Assembly: GCA_002189105.1 (NCBI GenBank)
Contig: NIOB01000006.1
Location: 310,001 to 374,000, forward strand
Direction: 5' to 3'
Length of the DNA: 64,000 nucleotides
Source: Saccharibacillus soli
Lineage (GTDB): Bacteria; Bacillota; Bacilli; Paenibacillales; Paenibacillaceae
Below the pieces are notes generated by a model, which did not search any database, was not told where the DNA came from, and worked only from the letters and a program-made list of their open reading frames with translations. A program made the translations under genes and the position numbers. Below are positions 7,993 to 17,215 of the stretch, in pieces. Within the stretch, counting starts at the first letter, position 1. Each line of letters opens with the position of its first letter.

Positions 7993-8823
7993 TTAGGGCT
8001 TCTTCTGGACAATTTCCCGCATCCGTTCTGTGCCATAAGCGCCCATCACCAGAGCATTGGCCTTGGGCAAATAAGGCAATTTGATCGAGGTGCCGTCTTT
8101 TAATTGCAGGCGCAGCGAAGTCTTGTATTCCGGCGGATTATTTTTGTGAATCTCATCGAAGCCGACGTATTCCAGCTTGAGCAGGTCGGATACGAACGCT
8201 TCTGTATCTTCCTGGCTGTAACTCCACATGAAGCTGTGATCGTTGCCGCTGATTCGATCCAGACTTTTTACTTTGCCTTCAATATCGTACAGGTCGCCAA
8301 CCGTCTTGGCGTGTGGATTGTCGGAAGTCTCATAGATTCGGCCATCTGCGTATACCCGAAAATCCGTGTCGTAATCTCTCAGCTTGTGGATAGGCGTCCC
8401 AGCAGGCAGAAACGTGGCATCGCGGCTCTGCATCACGAAGTCGGTACAAGCATCGTCAGACATGGCATAGGCCACCGTATCGATGATCTCGCCAATGGCT
8501 TCGGGCGGAAGTTCGACGGGATCATTCATCGAGCGATAGTTGACATAATGAATGTCCCCCAGCATAAGCGCATCCATATATTCGATCGTGGGCATGCACT
8601 CGGTACGTGCTTTATTCGTTGTATTTTTTCCAATTGTCCGTTCCCTGGGTGTCTGGTTCTTCGTTTGAGCGGCACCCGCGGAAGAAGCCGTATGTTCAAG
8701 TGCATCGGATGATCCTCCTTCAGGTGCAGGAGAAGCACAGCCCGACGCCAGCCAGACAAGTAGAATCAGCCCCGGTGTGGCGAAGAACCTGGCCAATCGT
8801 CGATTTGGGATAGTCAATGTCAT
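7993..8823 (-). CDS. Predicted lipoprotein of unknown function
   Basis: A basic n-region and hydrophobic core end in the lipobox LASGC (C29), so the protein is probably lipid-anchored outside the membrane. A Ser/Ala/Thr-rich linker (30-75) leads to a soluble domain with no motif I recognise. That domain contains many Asp/Tyr residues, for example HKLRDYDTDFRVYADGRIYE. AAAGGGGGA is almost fused to the annotated ATG and is better spaced for the in-frame TTG two codons later (8817), so translation may start there. It lies 59 bases downstream of the chemotaxis receptor on the same strand and may be co-transcribed. Confidence 0.75.
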   Translation of the reverse strand: MTLTIPNRRLARFFATPGLILLVWLASGCASPAPEGGSSDALEHTASSAGAAQTKNQTPRERTIGKNTTNKARTECMPTIEYMDALMLGDIHYVNYRSMNDPVELPPEAIGEIIDTVAYAMSDDACTDFVMQSRDATFLPAGTPIHKLRDYDTDFRVYADGRIYETSDNPHAKTVGDLYDIEGKVKSLDRISGNDHSFMWSYSQEDTEAFVSDLLKLEYVGFDEIHKNNPPEYKTSLRLQLKDGTSIKLPYLPKANALVMGAYGTERMREIVQKKP

Positions 8824-8882
8824 TCCCCCTTTATCTTCTCAGACGTAAGAGGAATGGGAAAAGTTGTCACAAGATGAAGGAA

Positions 8883-10382
8883 TCAGGCTGTTTTCCCTTG
8901 CGTTTGTTCGCTGGACGAGGGTTCTCCGGAACGCGCAGTCAGACCCTGCAAAGCTTCGATCATCGTTTCGAGGCGAGTCACGCTGTCGGAGATCTGACGA
9001 ATCGAATCGCGCTGCTGATAGACGCTGCTGGCGACTAATTCCACGGAAGCGGAAGTCTGCTCACTGATGGCCGAGAAGTCGGAGACCTGCCCGGCGATGC
9101 TGCCGTTGAACGATTTGAGCAGCTCCACGTTCTGCTGAACGGCCGATGATTTGGCGAGCACATCGGCTGCATCCTGATTGATCCGGTCGAACAGTTCGCC
9201 GGTCTCAAAGGTGCGCTTCTCCAGGCTCTCCAGGGTGGATTCACTGCCCGATACATAGTCCGACACGGTTCCGGTCTGACTGCGAATCTGTTGAAGCAGT
9301 CCGGCAATGTCTTCGGCGGAGGTCTGAACATTGGCCGACAGACCACGGATCTCGCCCGCCACCACCGCGAAGCCGCGTCCTTGTTCACCAGCACGGGCGG
9401 CTTCGATGCTGGCATTAAGCGACAGCAGGTTGGTCTGATTGGCGATCTCCGAGATAGCGGTCAGAATGGCCTGCGCTTGTTCGGCATAGCGGTTTAACAG
9501 CTGCACCTGCGAGACGGTGTTGTGCATGCTTCCGCGTACCTGCTTCATCTCTGCACGCAGCTCCGCCGCTTTGCGCCCGCCTTCTTCCGTAAGCTGCTTG
9601 GTGCTGAGGGAGACTTCATTTAACCGTACACTTTCGCTGCTGATCTGTTCGATATTTTCACCGGACTGAATCATGGACTCGTTGATCTCCTGAATGTTTT
9701 CGGCCTGAATTTCAATGCCCTTGGAGATTTCGGAGAAACTGCTGGCGGCTTCTTCCGAGAGACGGAAGGTTTCATTGGCACCAGACGTGACCGATTCGCC
9801 AAAGGTCTTCAGTTCAGCCGCGGAACGTTCAACTTCGCCAAGCAGTTCTTCGATCTGTTCTTTTTGACGAGCGGATGCCTGAAGCATATGGTTTCCGACG
9901 ATGCAGACGGCGTAGTTGGTAACGGTAATCATGACGCTGACGATAAAGATGATCGCATAGTCCAGCGGGATATAAGTCGGGATAAATGGATTGAACACGA
10001 ATTGTATGGTCAGAGACAGCAGAGCCGCAGCGCCGGATACAATCACGACTGATCTGGACAGATAGACCAGCGACAGCGAGAGATAGATGAAGAAGGGAAC
10101 CCAGATGATGCCGCTTGGAATAAAAAAGAACAAGATATTGCCCACGACAAAGCTGCCGATGACCAGCGCGTATTTGCCCCAGAGGCTGTGTACCAGATAT
10201 TTATACAGCGCATAATAGCCGCCCATCAGCAGCAGATCGACGACGAAAAGAGTCAGCATATCGGACAAGGTGAGCAGACCCGTCAGCCACAGGATGGCAA
10301 AGATCGGGTACAGCGAGATCAGCAGAGCCTCCAGCGTATAAAACATAAGTTTGGATGAATTTTTTTCAAATGGGGTAGGCAT
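8883..10382 (-). CDS. Methyl-accepting chemotaxis protein with six-helix sensor
   Basis: The N-terminal 170 residues are six closely spaced transmembrane segments with almost no extracellular loop. This suggests sensing within or near the membrane, not a periplasmic-type ligand pocket. A cytoplasmic coiled-coil signalling domain follows (about 175-490). Its hairpin tip is recognisable as [20 protein letters not shown] followed by [17 protein letters not shown], which binds CheA/CheW. No HAMP domain is evident. GGAAGGG lies eight bases before the ATG. The signal is unknown. A lipoprotein gene follows after 59 bases and could be a functional partner (inference). Confidence 0.9.
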   Translation of the reverse strand: MPTPFEKNSSKLMFYTLEALLISLYPIFAILWLTGLLTLSDMLTLFVVDLLLMGGYYALYKYLVHSLWGKYALVIGSFVVGNILFFFIPSGIIWVPFFIYLSLSLVYLSRSVVIVSGAAALLSLTIQFVFNPFIPTYIPLDYAIIFIVSVMITVTNYAVCIVGNHMLQASARQKEQIEELLGEVERSAAELKTFGESVTSGANETFRLSEEAASSFSEISKGIEIQAENIQEINESMIQSGENIEQISSESVRLNEVSLSTKQLTEEGGRKAAELRAEMKQVRGSMHNTVSQVQLLNRYAEQAQAILTAISEIANQTNLLSLNASIEAARAGEQGRGFAVVAGEIRGLSANVQTSAEDIAGLLQQIRSQTGTVSDYVSGSESTLESLEKRTFETGELFDRINQDAADVLAKSSAVQQNVELLKSFNGSIAGQVSDFSAISEQTSASVELVASSVYQQRDSIRQISDSVTRLETMIEALQGLTARSGEPSSSEQTQGKTA

Positions 10383-10601
10383 GAATATTTCCCTTCCTTC
10401 TGGTTGAGTATTTCCGCTTGCAACGACTACTTCGCTCGGTCGCTATACTCTCTTATCGCATAAAATTGAACTTCGGTTCACCCGCCAATTTTCTTATTTC
10501 TGCAAAAGTTTTCGGTTCGCCGCTCCGTCGCAAGTGGTAATACTTAGCGTAAAAGCCCAAGTTCCGGCACAGGAATGTGAGAAAAAAGGAGGAATTGCCG
10601 C

Positions 10602-11888
10602 ATGAATCACGACGAACAAACGCCGCAGGAGCACACGCTCGACCATAGTCTGGCGCTGCTCAAGGACGGTTACGACTTTATTTTCAAGCGCCGCAGAGAA
10701 ATGGATACGGAAATCTTCCGCACCAGGCTGCTGGGGCAGCCCGCGATCTGTATGGGTGGGAAGGAAGCGGCTGAACTGTTCTATGACACATCCAAATTCA
10801 AGCGCTCTGGCGCCATTCCGAAACGCATCCAGAAATCCCTGTTTGGTGAAAATGCGATCCAGACGATGGATGGCGAGGCGCATCGGCATCGCAAAGCCAT
10901 GTTCATGTCGCTGATGTCGCGTGAGCGATTGGATGTCTTCATGGAACTGCTGCGCGAAGAATGGGCTTCAGCAGCCAAACGCTGGGAGCAGCAGGAAGAG
11001 ATTGAGCTGTTCGGCGAATCGCAGGAGCTGCTGCACCGCGCGGCCTGCCGCTGGGCGGGCGTCCCTGTGGAAGAGGAGACGGTGCGCAAGCGTGCGGATG
11101 ATATGGGCGCCATGGTGGAGGCATTCGGTGCGGTCGGTCCCCGACATTCGGCAGGGCGAAGTGCAAGGCGGCGAACTGAAGAGTGGCTGGAAGGCTTTAT
11201 TCTGGATGTTCGGGCCGGCGAGTATCAACTGCCCAAAGACTGCGCGGCCTATGTCATGGCGTCCTACCGCGATCTCCAGGGGCGGGAGATGGATTCCCGG
11301 ATGGCGGCTATCGAATTGATTAATATCGTTCGACCGATTGTGGCAATTGGGCGTTATGTGGTGTTCACCGCCATTGCGCTGCATGAACATCCCGAATATC
11401 GGGAAAAGCTGGCCGCCGACGAAGGACAATATCGCCAGTGGTTTGTGCAGGAGACGAGACGCTTTTATCCCTTTACGCCGTTTCTCGGTGCTTCGGTCAT
11501 TCATGATTTTACGTGGAAAGGTCATGAATTTGAGGAAGGTACCATGGTGCTGCTGGACATCTACGGCACCACTCATGACCCGCAGCTGTGGGATGAGCCG
11601 GATACCTTCAAGCCGGAGCGATTTGAGCACTGGGGCGGAAGTCCATTTGATCTCATTCCGCAGGGCGGGGGAGATCCGAACTTCGGCCATCGCTGCGCAG
11701 GGGAATGGCTGACCATTGATGCGATGCGGGTAGGACTGGAATTTCTGGCGAAGCGGCTGGCGTATGAGGTGCCGGAGCAGGATCTGGGGCTGAGTCTGTC
11801 GCGGATGCCTGCCCTGCCAGAGAGCCGGTTCAAGATGAAACATGTGCGGTTGATCGACAGTGAAGTGGGTTCCGGGACGCGGATTTAA
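10602..11888 (+). CDS. CYP152-family P450 peroxygenase (fatty acid hydroxylase)
   Basis: The 428-residue protein matches Bacillus CypC (P450BSbeta) in length and motif order. The heme-thiolate cysteine is C365 in FGHRCAGEW. The family-defining RP pair (R244-P245 in NIVRPIVAIGRYVVF) takes the place of the acid/alcohol pair of ordinary P450s and binds the fatty acid carboxylate. Such enzymes use H2O2, not a reductase, to hydroxylate the alpha or beta carbon of fatty acids, and some decarboxylate them to 1-alkenes. Motifs ETRRFYPF (ExxR) and FKPERFEHW are present. AAAAAAGGAGGA precedes the ATG. No redox partner gene is adjacent, as expected for a peroxygenase. Confidence 0.92.
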   Translation: MNHDEQTPQEHTLDHSLALLKDGYDFIFKRRREMDTEIFRTRLLGQPAICMGGKEAAELFYDTSKFKRSGAIPKRIQKSLFGENAIQTMDGEAHRHRKAMFMSLMSRERLDVFMELLREEWASAAKRWEQQEEIELFGESQELLHRAACRWAGVPVEEETVRKRADDMGAMVEAFGAVGPRHSAGRSARRRTEEWLEGFILDVRAGEYQLPKDCAAYVMASYRDLQGREMDSRMAAIELINIVRPIVAIGRYVVFTAIALHEHPEYREKLAADEGQYRQWFVQETRRFYPFTPFLGASVIHDFTWKGHEFEEGTMVLLDIYGTTHDPQLWDEPDTFKPERFEHWGGSPFDLIPQGGGDPNFGHRCAGEWLTIDAMRVGLEFLAKRLAYEVPEQDLGLSLSRMPALPESRFKMKHVRLIDSEVGSGTRI

Positions 11889-11969
11889 CAGAACAGCACG
11901 CTCGCCTGCATACTGAGGCATTTCTTATCCATTCTTTCCATTCAAGCAGCCCAACGTTTTCTATATCCA

Positions 11970-12013
11970 AGCTCCGCATGTCGCCTCAATCGGCGGCATC
12001 CGGGGCTTTTTTT
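11970..12013 (+). terminator. Terminator of the P450 gene
   Basis: A 16-position stem (11970-11985 with 11992-12007, one mismatch and two G-U pairs) has a 6-nt loop and is followed by seven T residues. Confidence 0.85.
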
Positions 12014-12073
12014 CGTCGAACGATCACTTGAACAAATATTTTCAAGTGACGCCGCCGCGTTTTTTCTGGATAA

Positions 12074-12087
12074 TGATAACGCTTTAA
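12074..12087 (+). promoter_or_regulatory. Candidate cre (CcpA) site upstream of the glycan locus
   Basis: TGATAACGCTTTAA matches the catabolite-responsive consensus TGWAANCGNTNWCA except at two positions. It lies just upstream of a possible -10 (TAAAAT, 12090-12095), where CcpA binding would block initiation. This would place the polysaccharide locus under carbon catabolite repression. Confidence 0.4.
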
Positions 12088-12119
12088 TGTAAAATCGTAG
12101 CCGTAAAGCGGCTGCGTGG

Positions 12120-12133
12120 TCGAAACGTTTCAA
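12120..12133 (+). promoter_or_regulatory. LacI-type operator-like palindrome
   Basis: TCGAAACGTTTCAA contains the perfect palindrome GAAACGTTTC centred on CG, the typical architecture of LacI-family operators. It sits about 30 bases before the ATG of the DUF2961 gene. The same 11-mer TCGAAACGTTT recurs upstream of two other genes in the window. Confidence 0.4.
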
Positions 12134-12161
12134 TCCACTTCACAGACAGGGAGGATTACGT

Positions 12162-14099
12162 ATGAAAACGTCAGCCGGGCCCAGAGGATTAGCCAATCTG
12201 GAGCGCTTTGATCTGCTGCCGCAGCTGCGGGCAGGGGTGCGCGTCTTGTATGAAGGAAGCATCGACAAAAGGGGATTCAACGCAGATTGGGACTGGTGGT
12301 TGTACAAGGAAGGCAAAGAATGGGTGATCTTCGACGCGGAAGGGCCGGGCTGTCTGTATAACTTCGTGCAGCATCGGTATCCGGACAGTGAGGAGCCGAC
12401 GTTTCGCTTCTATTTCGACGGAGAGGAGACGCCGAGGTTCGAGATTCGCCATTCGGAGTTTGGGCACAAAGCGCCGTTTCTGTCTCCGCTTGCCGACGCT
12501 TATCTCGGACCCGAAGATGGAGGGCGCGGGCCGATCCGCGTCGTACGCAGCTTCGTCCCCATGGCGTTTGAACGCTCCTGCCGGATCACCAGCGATATTC
12601 GGCTCAAGGGAGCGGCCAAGGGGGACGGCGGATGGGGACATGTCGTGTATCATGCGTATACCGAGGCAGCATCCAACCTGGCAGCGGAAGAACGACTCCA
12701 GACTTTTACCGGCAGCGAGAACTATGAACGAATCCTGGACATGTGGCGCCACGTCGGGCGCGATCCCAAGCCTGCCTCGGAAAAGGAACAGACGAGGTCG
12801 CACCACGATCTCAGATTGGCGCCTGGCGAGTCGATTCTTGTCTTTGAAGCGCAGGGTGCAGGAAGCATCTCGGCCATCGAAATGAAACCTGTTGATTCCA
12901 CACTTCAGCCGGGAGAGAGCGGCAGCTGGCGCTCTGACCTATGGATTCGTGCGGTATGGGACGATCATGAGCAGCCGGATGTATACAGTCCACTGGGCGT
13001 CTTTTTTGCTAATGAGTTGGGAGAGAATCCGGTTGGTGTGCTGTCGCATGGATTACGCCAAGATGGAAGCGGTTACTGCTACTTCCCCATGCCGTATTGG
13101 ACAGGAGCTTCTGTTGAGTTGGTGAATCGTGGAGACTCGACATTGACGCTTGCGCAGTGGGAAACTTCATTTCTTGCAGGAGAAGATTCCAGATATTTGC
13201 CTGGAGAGAGTGGCTATTTCCGCACTTCGGCTTATTATGAACCTAAGGCTTCGCCGGGTGCAGACAGTGTGATTGGTCGCATCGAGGGACGTGGGCATCT
13301 GGTCGCCGGTCATGTCACCGCTCATGCCCGCCGCACCGGAGTCATCAGCTGCGAAGGCGATGTGCGTGTGCATATCGACGGCAATGTGACACCCCAGGTA
13401 GAGAGCGATGGCTCGGAGAGCTGGGTGTGCTATGGCTGGGGATTCCCGACGCCGCCGGAGAGCAATCCGTCCAGTGCCTACGACGGGCTGCCCGACAATC
13501 CGTGGTCGATGGTCAGATTATGCGCAGGCGACTGGTATCCGTTCCAGCGGGAGCTGGTCTTCGGCATTGAATCGGGCGAGTTCAACAACCAGTATCTTCG
13601 TCACTCCGGCATCCTGTTCTACTATGGACTAGACGAGGTGGGAATGACCTTGACCGATGAGCTGAATATAGGCGATCCGGCTTCGGAAGGGATTCATGAA
13701 TACCGGGTTCATGGCGACCTCGGGCTCTATACGCTGGACTCCACCTATGAAGATGGCAGCAATCACAAGCTGGAGGATACCGGGCGGGAGCTTGAAGGCG
13801 CGAGTGAATTCTCGGTATCGGTGCAAGCCGACAATCGGGGAGTTCGGCTGCGGCGTCGCTCGGATCAGGTTACCGGCAGACAGCGGGCGAACGTCTACGT
13901 CGATGGGCAGTTGGTTGAGGAGCGAAGCTGGTACTTCGCAGACCGCAATCCTTATCGCAGATGGCTGGAGGACGAATTCGAGATTCCCGAAAAATATACG
14001 GCTGGCAAAAGCGATCTGCGAATCAAGCTGGAGTATGTACAGGATGGCGAGACAAGAGGCTGGAATGAATTCTATTATTGGGTCTATTCCATTCGTTAA
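12162..14099 (+). CDS. DUF2961 / GH172-like glycoside hydrolase
   Basis: The 645-residue protein carries the DUF2961 core: GPGCLYNFVQHRYPDSEEP, then RFYFDGEETPRFEI, then CYFPMPYWTGASVELVNRGD. DUF2961 proteins now define GH172, whose characterised members act on alpha-D-arabinofuranosides or alpha-fructofuranose dianhydrides. A second beta-rich region fills the C-terminal third (HSGILFYYGLDEVG to the end), which is longer than the minimal family domain. There is no signal peptide, so it probably works in the cytoplasm on imported oligosaccharides. It begins the locus; GGGAGGA precedes the ATG, and the next gene starts 24 bases after its stop. Specificity cannot be settled from sequence. Confidence 0.85.
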   Translation: MKTSAGPRGLANLERFDLLPQLRAGVRVLYEGSIDKRGFNADWDWWLYKEGKEWVIFDAEGPGCLYNFVQHRYPDSEEPTFRFYFDGEETPRFEIRHSEFGHKAPFLSPLADAYLGPEDGGRGPIRVVRSFVPMAFERSCRITSDIRLKGAAKGDGGWGHVVYHAYTEAASNLAAEERLQTFTGSENYERILDMWRHVGRDPKPASEKEQTRSHHDLRLAPGESILVFEAQGAGSISAIEMKPVDSTLQPGESGSWRSDLWIRAVWDDHEQPDVYSPLGVFFANELGENPVGVLSHGLRQDGSGYCYFPMPYWTGASVELVNRGDSTLTLAQWETSFLAGEDSRYLPGESGYFRTSAYYEPKASPGADSVIGRIEGRGHLVAGHVTAHARRTGVISCEGDVRVHIDGNVTPQVESDGSESWVCYGWGFPTPPESNPSSAYDGLPDNPWSMVRLCAGDWYPFQRELVFGIESGEFNNQYLRHSGILFYYGLDEVGMTLTDELNIGDPASEGIHEYRVHGDLGLYTLDSTYEDGSNHKLEDTGRELEGASEFSVSVQADNRGVRLRRRSDQVTGRQRANVYVDGQLVEERSWYFADRNPYRRWLEDEFEIPEKYTAGKSDLRIKLEYVQDGETRGWNEFYYWVYSIR

Positions 14100-14123
14100 G
14101 TCGGGCAAAAAGGAGGAGAACCT

Positions 14124-15593
14124 ATGGCAGAGCGGCGTACACATGGGGAGGTTGACGTGACGGATGGGGCGTCAAAAGAAAGACCTGCGGCACAATATGC
14201 CGCGGCAGAGCGAAGCGGTGATCCAACAGGCCGTGAAGTCTGGCGCGGATCTGAGACAGAGGGCCGCGGTAGGCTTCCGCGGCTGAGGGTCTCGGCCAAT
14301 CACCGTTACCTGGAAACGGAAGATGGCCAGCCGTTCTTCTGGCTTGGCGATACCGCGTGGGAGCTGCTGCACCGGTTGAGCGGCGAGGACGCGGAGCATT
14401 ATCTGCGCACGCGCGCCGAGCAGGGGTTTACGGTCGTGCAGGCGGTGCTGCTGGCCGAGCTGGACGGCGTGAAGACGCCGAACGCCGGCGGGCGGCTGCC
14501 GCTGCTGACCGGCGGGGACGGACTGCCGGACCCGGCGCGGCCCGACCTGGAAGGGCCGGATTCGTACTGGGATCATGTCGATGCCCTGTTCGACCTGGCA
14601 GAGGATCAGGGTTTGTATGTCGCGCTGCTGCCCACCTGGGGCGACAAGTTTAACGCCATGCACGGCGTAGGCCCGGAGATCTTCACGGCGGAGAACGCCT
14701 ACGCTTATGGGCGCTGGCTGGGTGAGCGTTATGGTAAGCGATCGGGTCTGATCTGGGTGCTGGGCGGTGATCGGCCGCTGTCCACCCGGCTGCATTTCGC
14801 TATCGTAGATGCGATGGTTCGCGGGCTCAAGGATGGCGGCGCCCAGCAGCTCATGACCTTCCATCCCAAGGGGGCCGAGTCTTCCTCGTATCATCTGCAC
14901 GATGAGGAGTGGCTGGACTTCAACATGATTCAATCGGGTCATGGTGAACGAGCCATCACCAACGACCGGCGCGTGCAAAGCGATTACGCCCGACTGCCGA
15001 TCAAGCCCGTCCTCGACGCCGAACCGTGCTACGAGGACATTCCGGTCGGGTTCCAGGCGGAGAACGGCTATTTCGACGAAGTGGACGTTCGGCGTGCCGC
15101 CTATTACGCCGTCTTGTCCGGCGCCTTCGGTCATACGTACGGCCATCATTCTGTCTGGCCGATGGTGCCAGAGCCGGGTCTGTATGCGTCCACTGCGTTT
15201 GACGAAGCCGGCGCTTTCTTCCTGATGTCCTGGAAGGAGGCGCTCCATCGACCGGGTGCTGTGCAGATGCGGCATCTGCGGACGCTGATTGAACCGCTGC
15301 TTGGCCCGGACTATGTACCGGACCTGGAGCTGCTCGCCGGGAATCTGCCCGGCGACAATCGCCGGGTCGCGGCGCGTAATCTGCGCACCGCACTGATCTA
15401 TTGTCCCAACGGCTTGTATGTCGAGGCCGCGTTTGGACGTGTGGAAGGCCGCGAAGTCGAAGTGGGCTGGTTCTGCCCACGTACGGGCAGCCGCAGCAAG
15501 GTTGGCCGGATGTCCAATTCCGGCGTGCAGGTGTTCCGCGCCCCTTCAAGCGGGCGGGGCTGTGATTGGATACTGACGATCGAGGGGGTATAG
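14124..15593 (+). CDS. DUF4038 apiosidase-like (GH140-type) glycosidase
   Basis: After an unusual Gly/Arg/Glu-rich leader (residues 1-50), the DUF4038 (beta/alpha)8 domain starts at RLRVSANHRYLETEDGQPFF and WLGDTAW. D216 in WVLGGDRP and E300 in VLDAEPCYE are at the positions where GH140 apiosidases place their catalytic acids (by analogy). HTYGHHSVWPM is another conserved segment. A small C-terminal beta domain (405-489) resembles the putative collagen-binding domain often paired with DUF4038. GH140 is known to remove apiose-bearing branches from rhamnogalacturonan II, but many DUF4038 proteins are untested. No signal peptide is present. AAAAAGGAGGAGAA precedes the ATG and the gene is part of the operon. 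Confidence 0.8.
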   Translation: MAERRTHGEVDVTDGASKERPAAQYAAAERSGDPTGREVWRGSETEGRGRLPRLRVSANHRYLETEDGQPFFWLGDTAWELLHRLSGEDAEHYLRTRAEQGFTVVQAVLLAELDGVKTPNAGGRLPLLTGGDGLPDPARPDLEGPDSYWDHVDALFDLAEDQGLYVALLPTWGDKFNAMHGVGPEIFTAENAYAYGRWLGERYGKRSGLIWVLGGDRPLSTRLHFAIVDAMVRGLKDGGAQQLMTFHPKGAESSSYHLHDEEWLDFNMIQSGHGERAITNDRRVQSDYARLPIKPVLDAEPCYEDIPVGFQAENGYFDEVDVRRAAYYAVLSGAFGHTYGHHSVWPMVPEPGLYASTAFDEAGAFFLMSWKEALHRPGAVQMRHLRTLIEPLLGPDYVPDLELLAGNLPGDNRRVAARNLRTALIYCPNGLYVEAAFGRVEGREVEVGWFCPRTGSRSKVGRMSNSGVQVFRAPSSGRGCDWILTIEGV

Positions 15594-15595
15594 AC

Positions 15596-17215
15596 ATGTA
15601 CAAGGTAATGATCGTCGAGGATGAGATGCTGGTACGCATCGGCCTCAAGAATTCGGTGGACTGGAGTAAATTCGGCATGGAAGTGGCTTCCGACTTTCCG
15701 GACGGACAGGCAGCCTGGAATCATTACCTGAAGGAGAAGCCCGATCTGATTATCACGGACCTATCCATGCCCAAGATGGACGGCATGACTTTGATCGGTC
15801 AGGTTCGCAAGGCAGATCGGGATACGCGCATCGTCGTGCTCTCCTGTCTGGAAGAATTTGAACTGGCGCGCCGGGCCTTGTCGCTCGGCGTCTCCGGTTA
15901 TATTCTGAAGCTGACGATGACGGAGCAGGAGATCGAGAGTGTGCTGGATGGCGTGCGCCGCGAATTGCAGGAGCTTCCCGGTCGTCAGCCAGCCGCGCGT
16001 TCGGAGGTATCCTCTTCGGAGCGTGAGCTGCTCAAGGAGAAGATGTTCAAGGATTTCCTGTTTTATAACATCTTTTCGGCTGAAGAATTTGGACGTTTTG
16101 CTGCCCGGCAAGAGCTGCGGCTCTCTCCGGTTCGGCTGCGGGTCGTGCTGGCGGATGTCGATCGTTACGCGCGTCTCAAGGAGAAATTCCGCGACGATCA
16201 CGGTCATCTGATTAAGATGACCCTGCTGAACCTGTTCGAGGAAGTGCTGTCCGCACACAAGCGGGGCGAAGCGGTGCAGGTGGGCGAGACGCAGTATGCG
16301 CTGGTGCTGCATTTTGAAGATCTGATCTCCGAACAGGCGATTGCCCGGGAGACGGAAGCGATTCTGGATCGGGTACAGGAGGTGATTCGCCTGTACTTCA
16401 ACGGCTCCGTATCGTTTGGCATCAGCGGAACGGCAGGCGGGTATGAAGCGCTGCCGGGTCTGTATGCCGAGGCGCAGCGGGCACTGGACGGCAAATTCCT
16501 GTCGGGGCCGGGGCGGAGGCATCGGGAAGGAGAAGCGCCGAATCTTACAGGAGTACGTGAGAAGATTGCCCGTATTCGGGGATATGAGAAGATTCGTTCC
16601 CTGCTGACGCCAATCGCGCTGCGGGAGTATGACGGAATGCTGGATTATTTTGAACGTGAGGCTGCGGGAGATCGCCGGACACTGGAACTGATGACATTCC
16701 GCTTCGTGCAGGCTGTCAGCACCTCGCTGTATGACAGCGGGCATAATGAACGTACGCTGCTGCACAGCATTACGGAGAATCTGGAACAGTGCGACAATCT
16801 GCCCGACATGCTGGATCAGGCGTCTCGTTACATTGAGGAGTTGGCTTCACAAGAGAGCGGACGTCTTCAGATGAGCGATGAGATTCAGCGTGCGCTCGCT
16901 TATATTAAACGGAATTATGCGGAAAATATCGGGCTGCAAACGGTCGCCGATCACGTGGGACTCAGCCCGGGTTATCTCAGCAATCTGTTCAAGAAGGAAT
17001 TGCAGACGCCGTTCGTCGATTATCTCAACCGCTACCGGATCGAACGCGCCAAGGAGCTGCTGATGCAGGGCAAGCTCAAGCCTTCGGACATTCCGGCTGA
17101 AGTAGGCTTCTCCCCGGAATATACGTATTTTAGCAAAGTGTTCAAGAAAGTTACCGGACTCAATCCCAACGAATACCGACGTCAGATGCTGACCGGTTCC
17201 GGTGAACGGCCATGA
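15596..17215 (+). CDS. Response regulator, YesN type (REC + AraC HTH)
   Basis: This protein of about 539 residues has an N-terminal receiver domain (MYKVMIVEDEMLVRIGLKNS; phosphoacceptor D55 in IITDLSMPKMDG). A middle linker region (about 130-430) is typical of YesN regulators. The C-terminal AraC/XylS double helix-turn-helix (about 435-535) includes NIGLQTVADHVGLSPGYLS and VGFSPEYTYFSKVFKK. Phosphorylated by its partner kinase it should activate the adjacent sugar transporter promoter. The frame opens 30 bases earlier inside the preceding gene, but GAGGGGG lies just before the ATG at 15596. The stop overlaps the kinase start by four bases (ATGA), so the pair is translationally coupled. Confidence 0.93.
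   Translation: MYKVMIVEDEMLVRIGLKNSVDWSKFGMEVASDFPDGQAAWNHYLKEKPDLIITDLSMPKMDGMTLIGQVRKADRDTRIVVLSCLEEFELARRALSLGVSGYILKLTMTEQEIESVLDGVRRELQELPGRQPAARSEVSSSERELLKEKMFKDFLFYNIFSAEEFGRFAARQELRLSPVRLRVVLADVDRYARLKEKFRDDHGHLIKMTLLNLFEEVLSAHKRGEAVQVGETQYALVLHFEDLISEQAIARETEAILDRVQEVIRLYFNGSVSFGISGTAGGYEALPGLYAEAQRALDGKFLSGPGRRHREGEAPNLTGVREKIARIRGYEKIRSLLTPIALREYDGMLDYFEREAAGDRRTLELMTFRFVQAVSTSLYDSGHNERTLLHSITENLEQCDNLPDMLDQASRYIEELASQESGRLQMSDEIQRALAYIKRNYAENIGLQTVADHVGLSPGYLSNLFKKELQTPFVDYLNRYRIERAKELLMQGKLKPSDIPAEVGFSPEYTYFSKVFKKVTGLNPNEYRRQMLTGSGERP

Noticed and set aside
12120-12133. ECF sigma factor -35 element (GAAAC) reading of the TCGAAACGTTT sites
   Set aside because: No CGTC or CGTA -10 box at 16-17 bp is found at any of the three copies.
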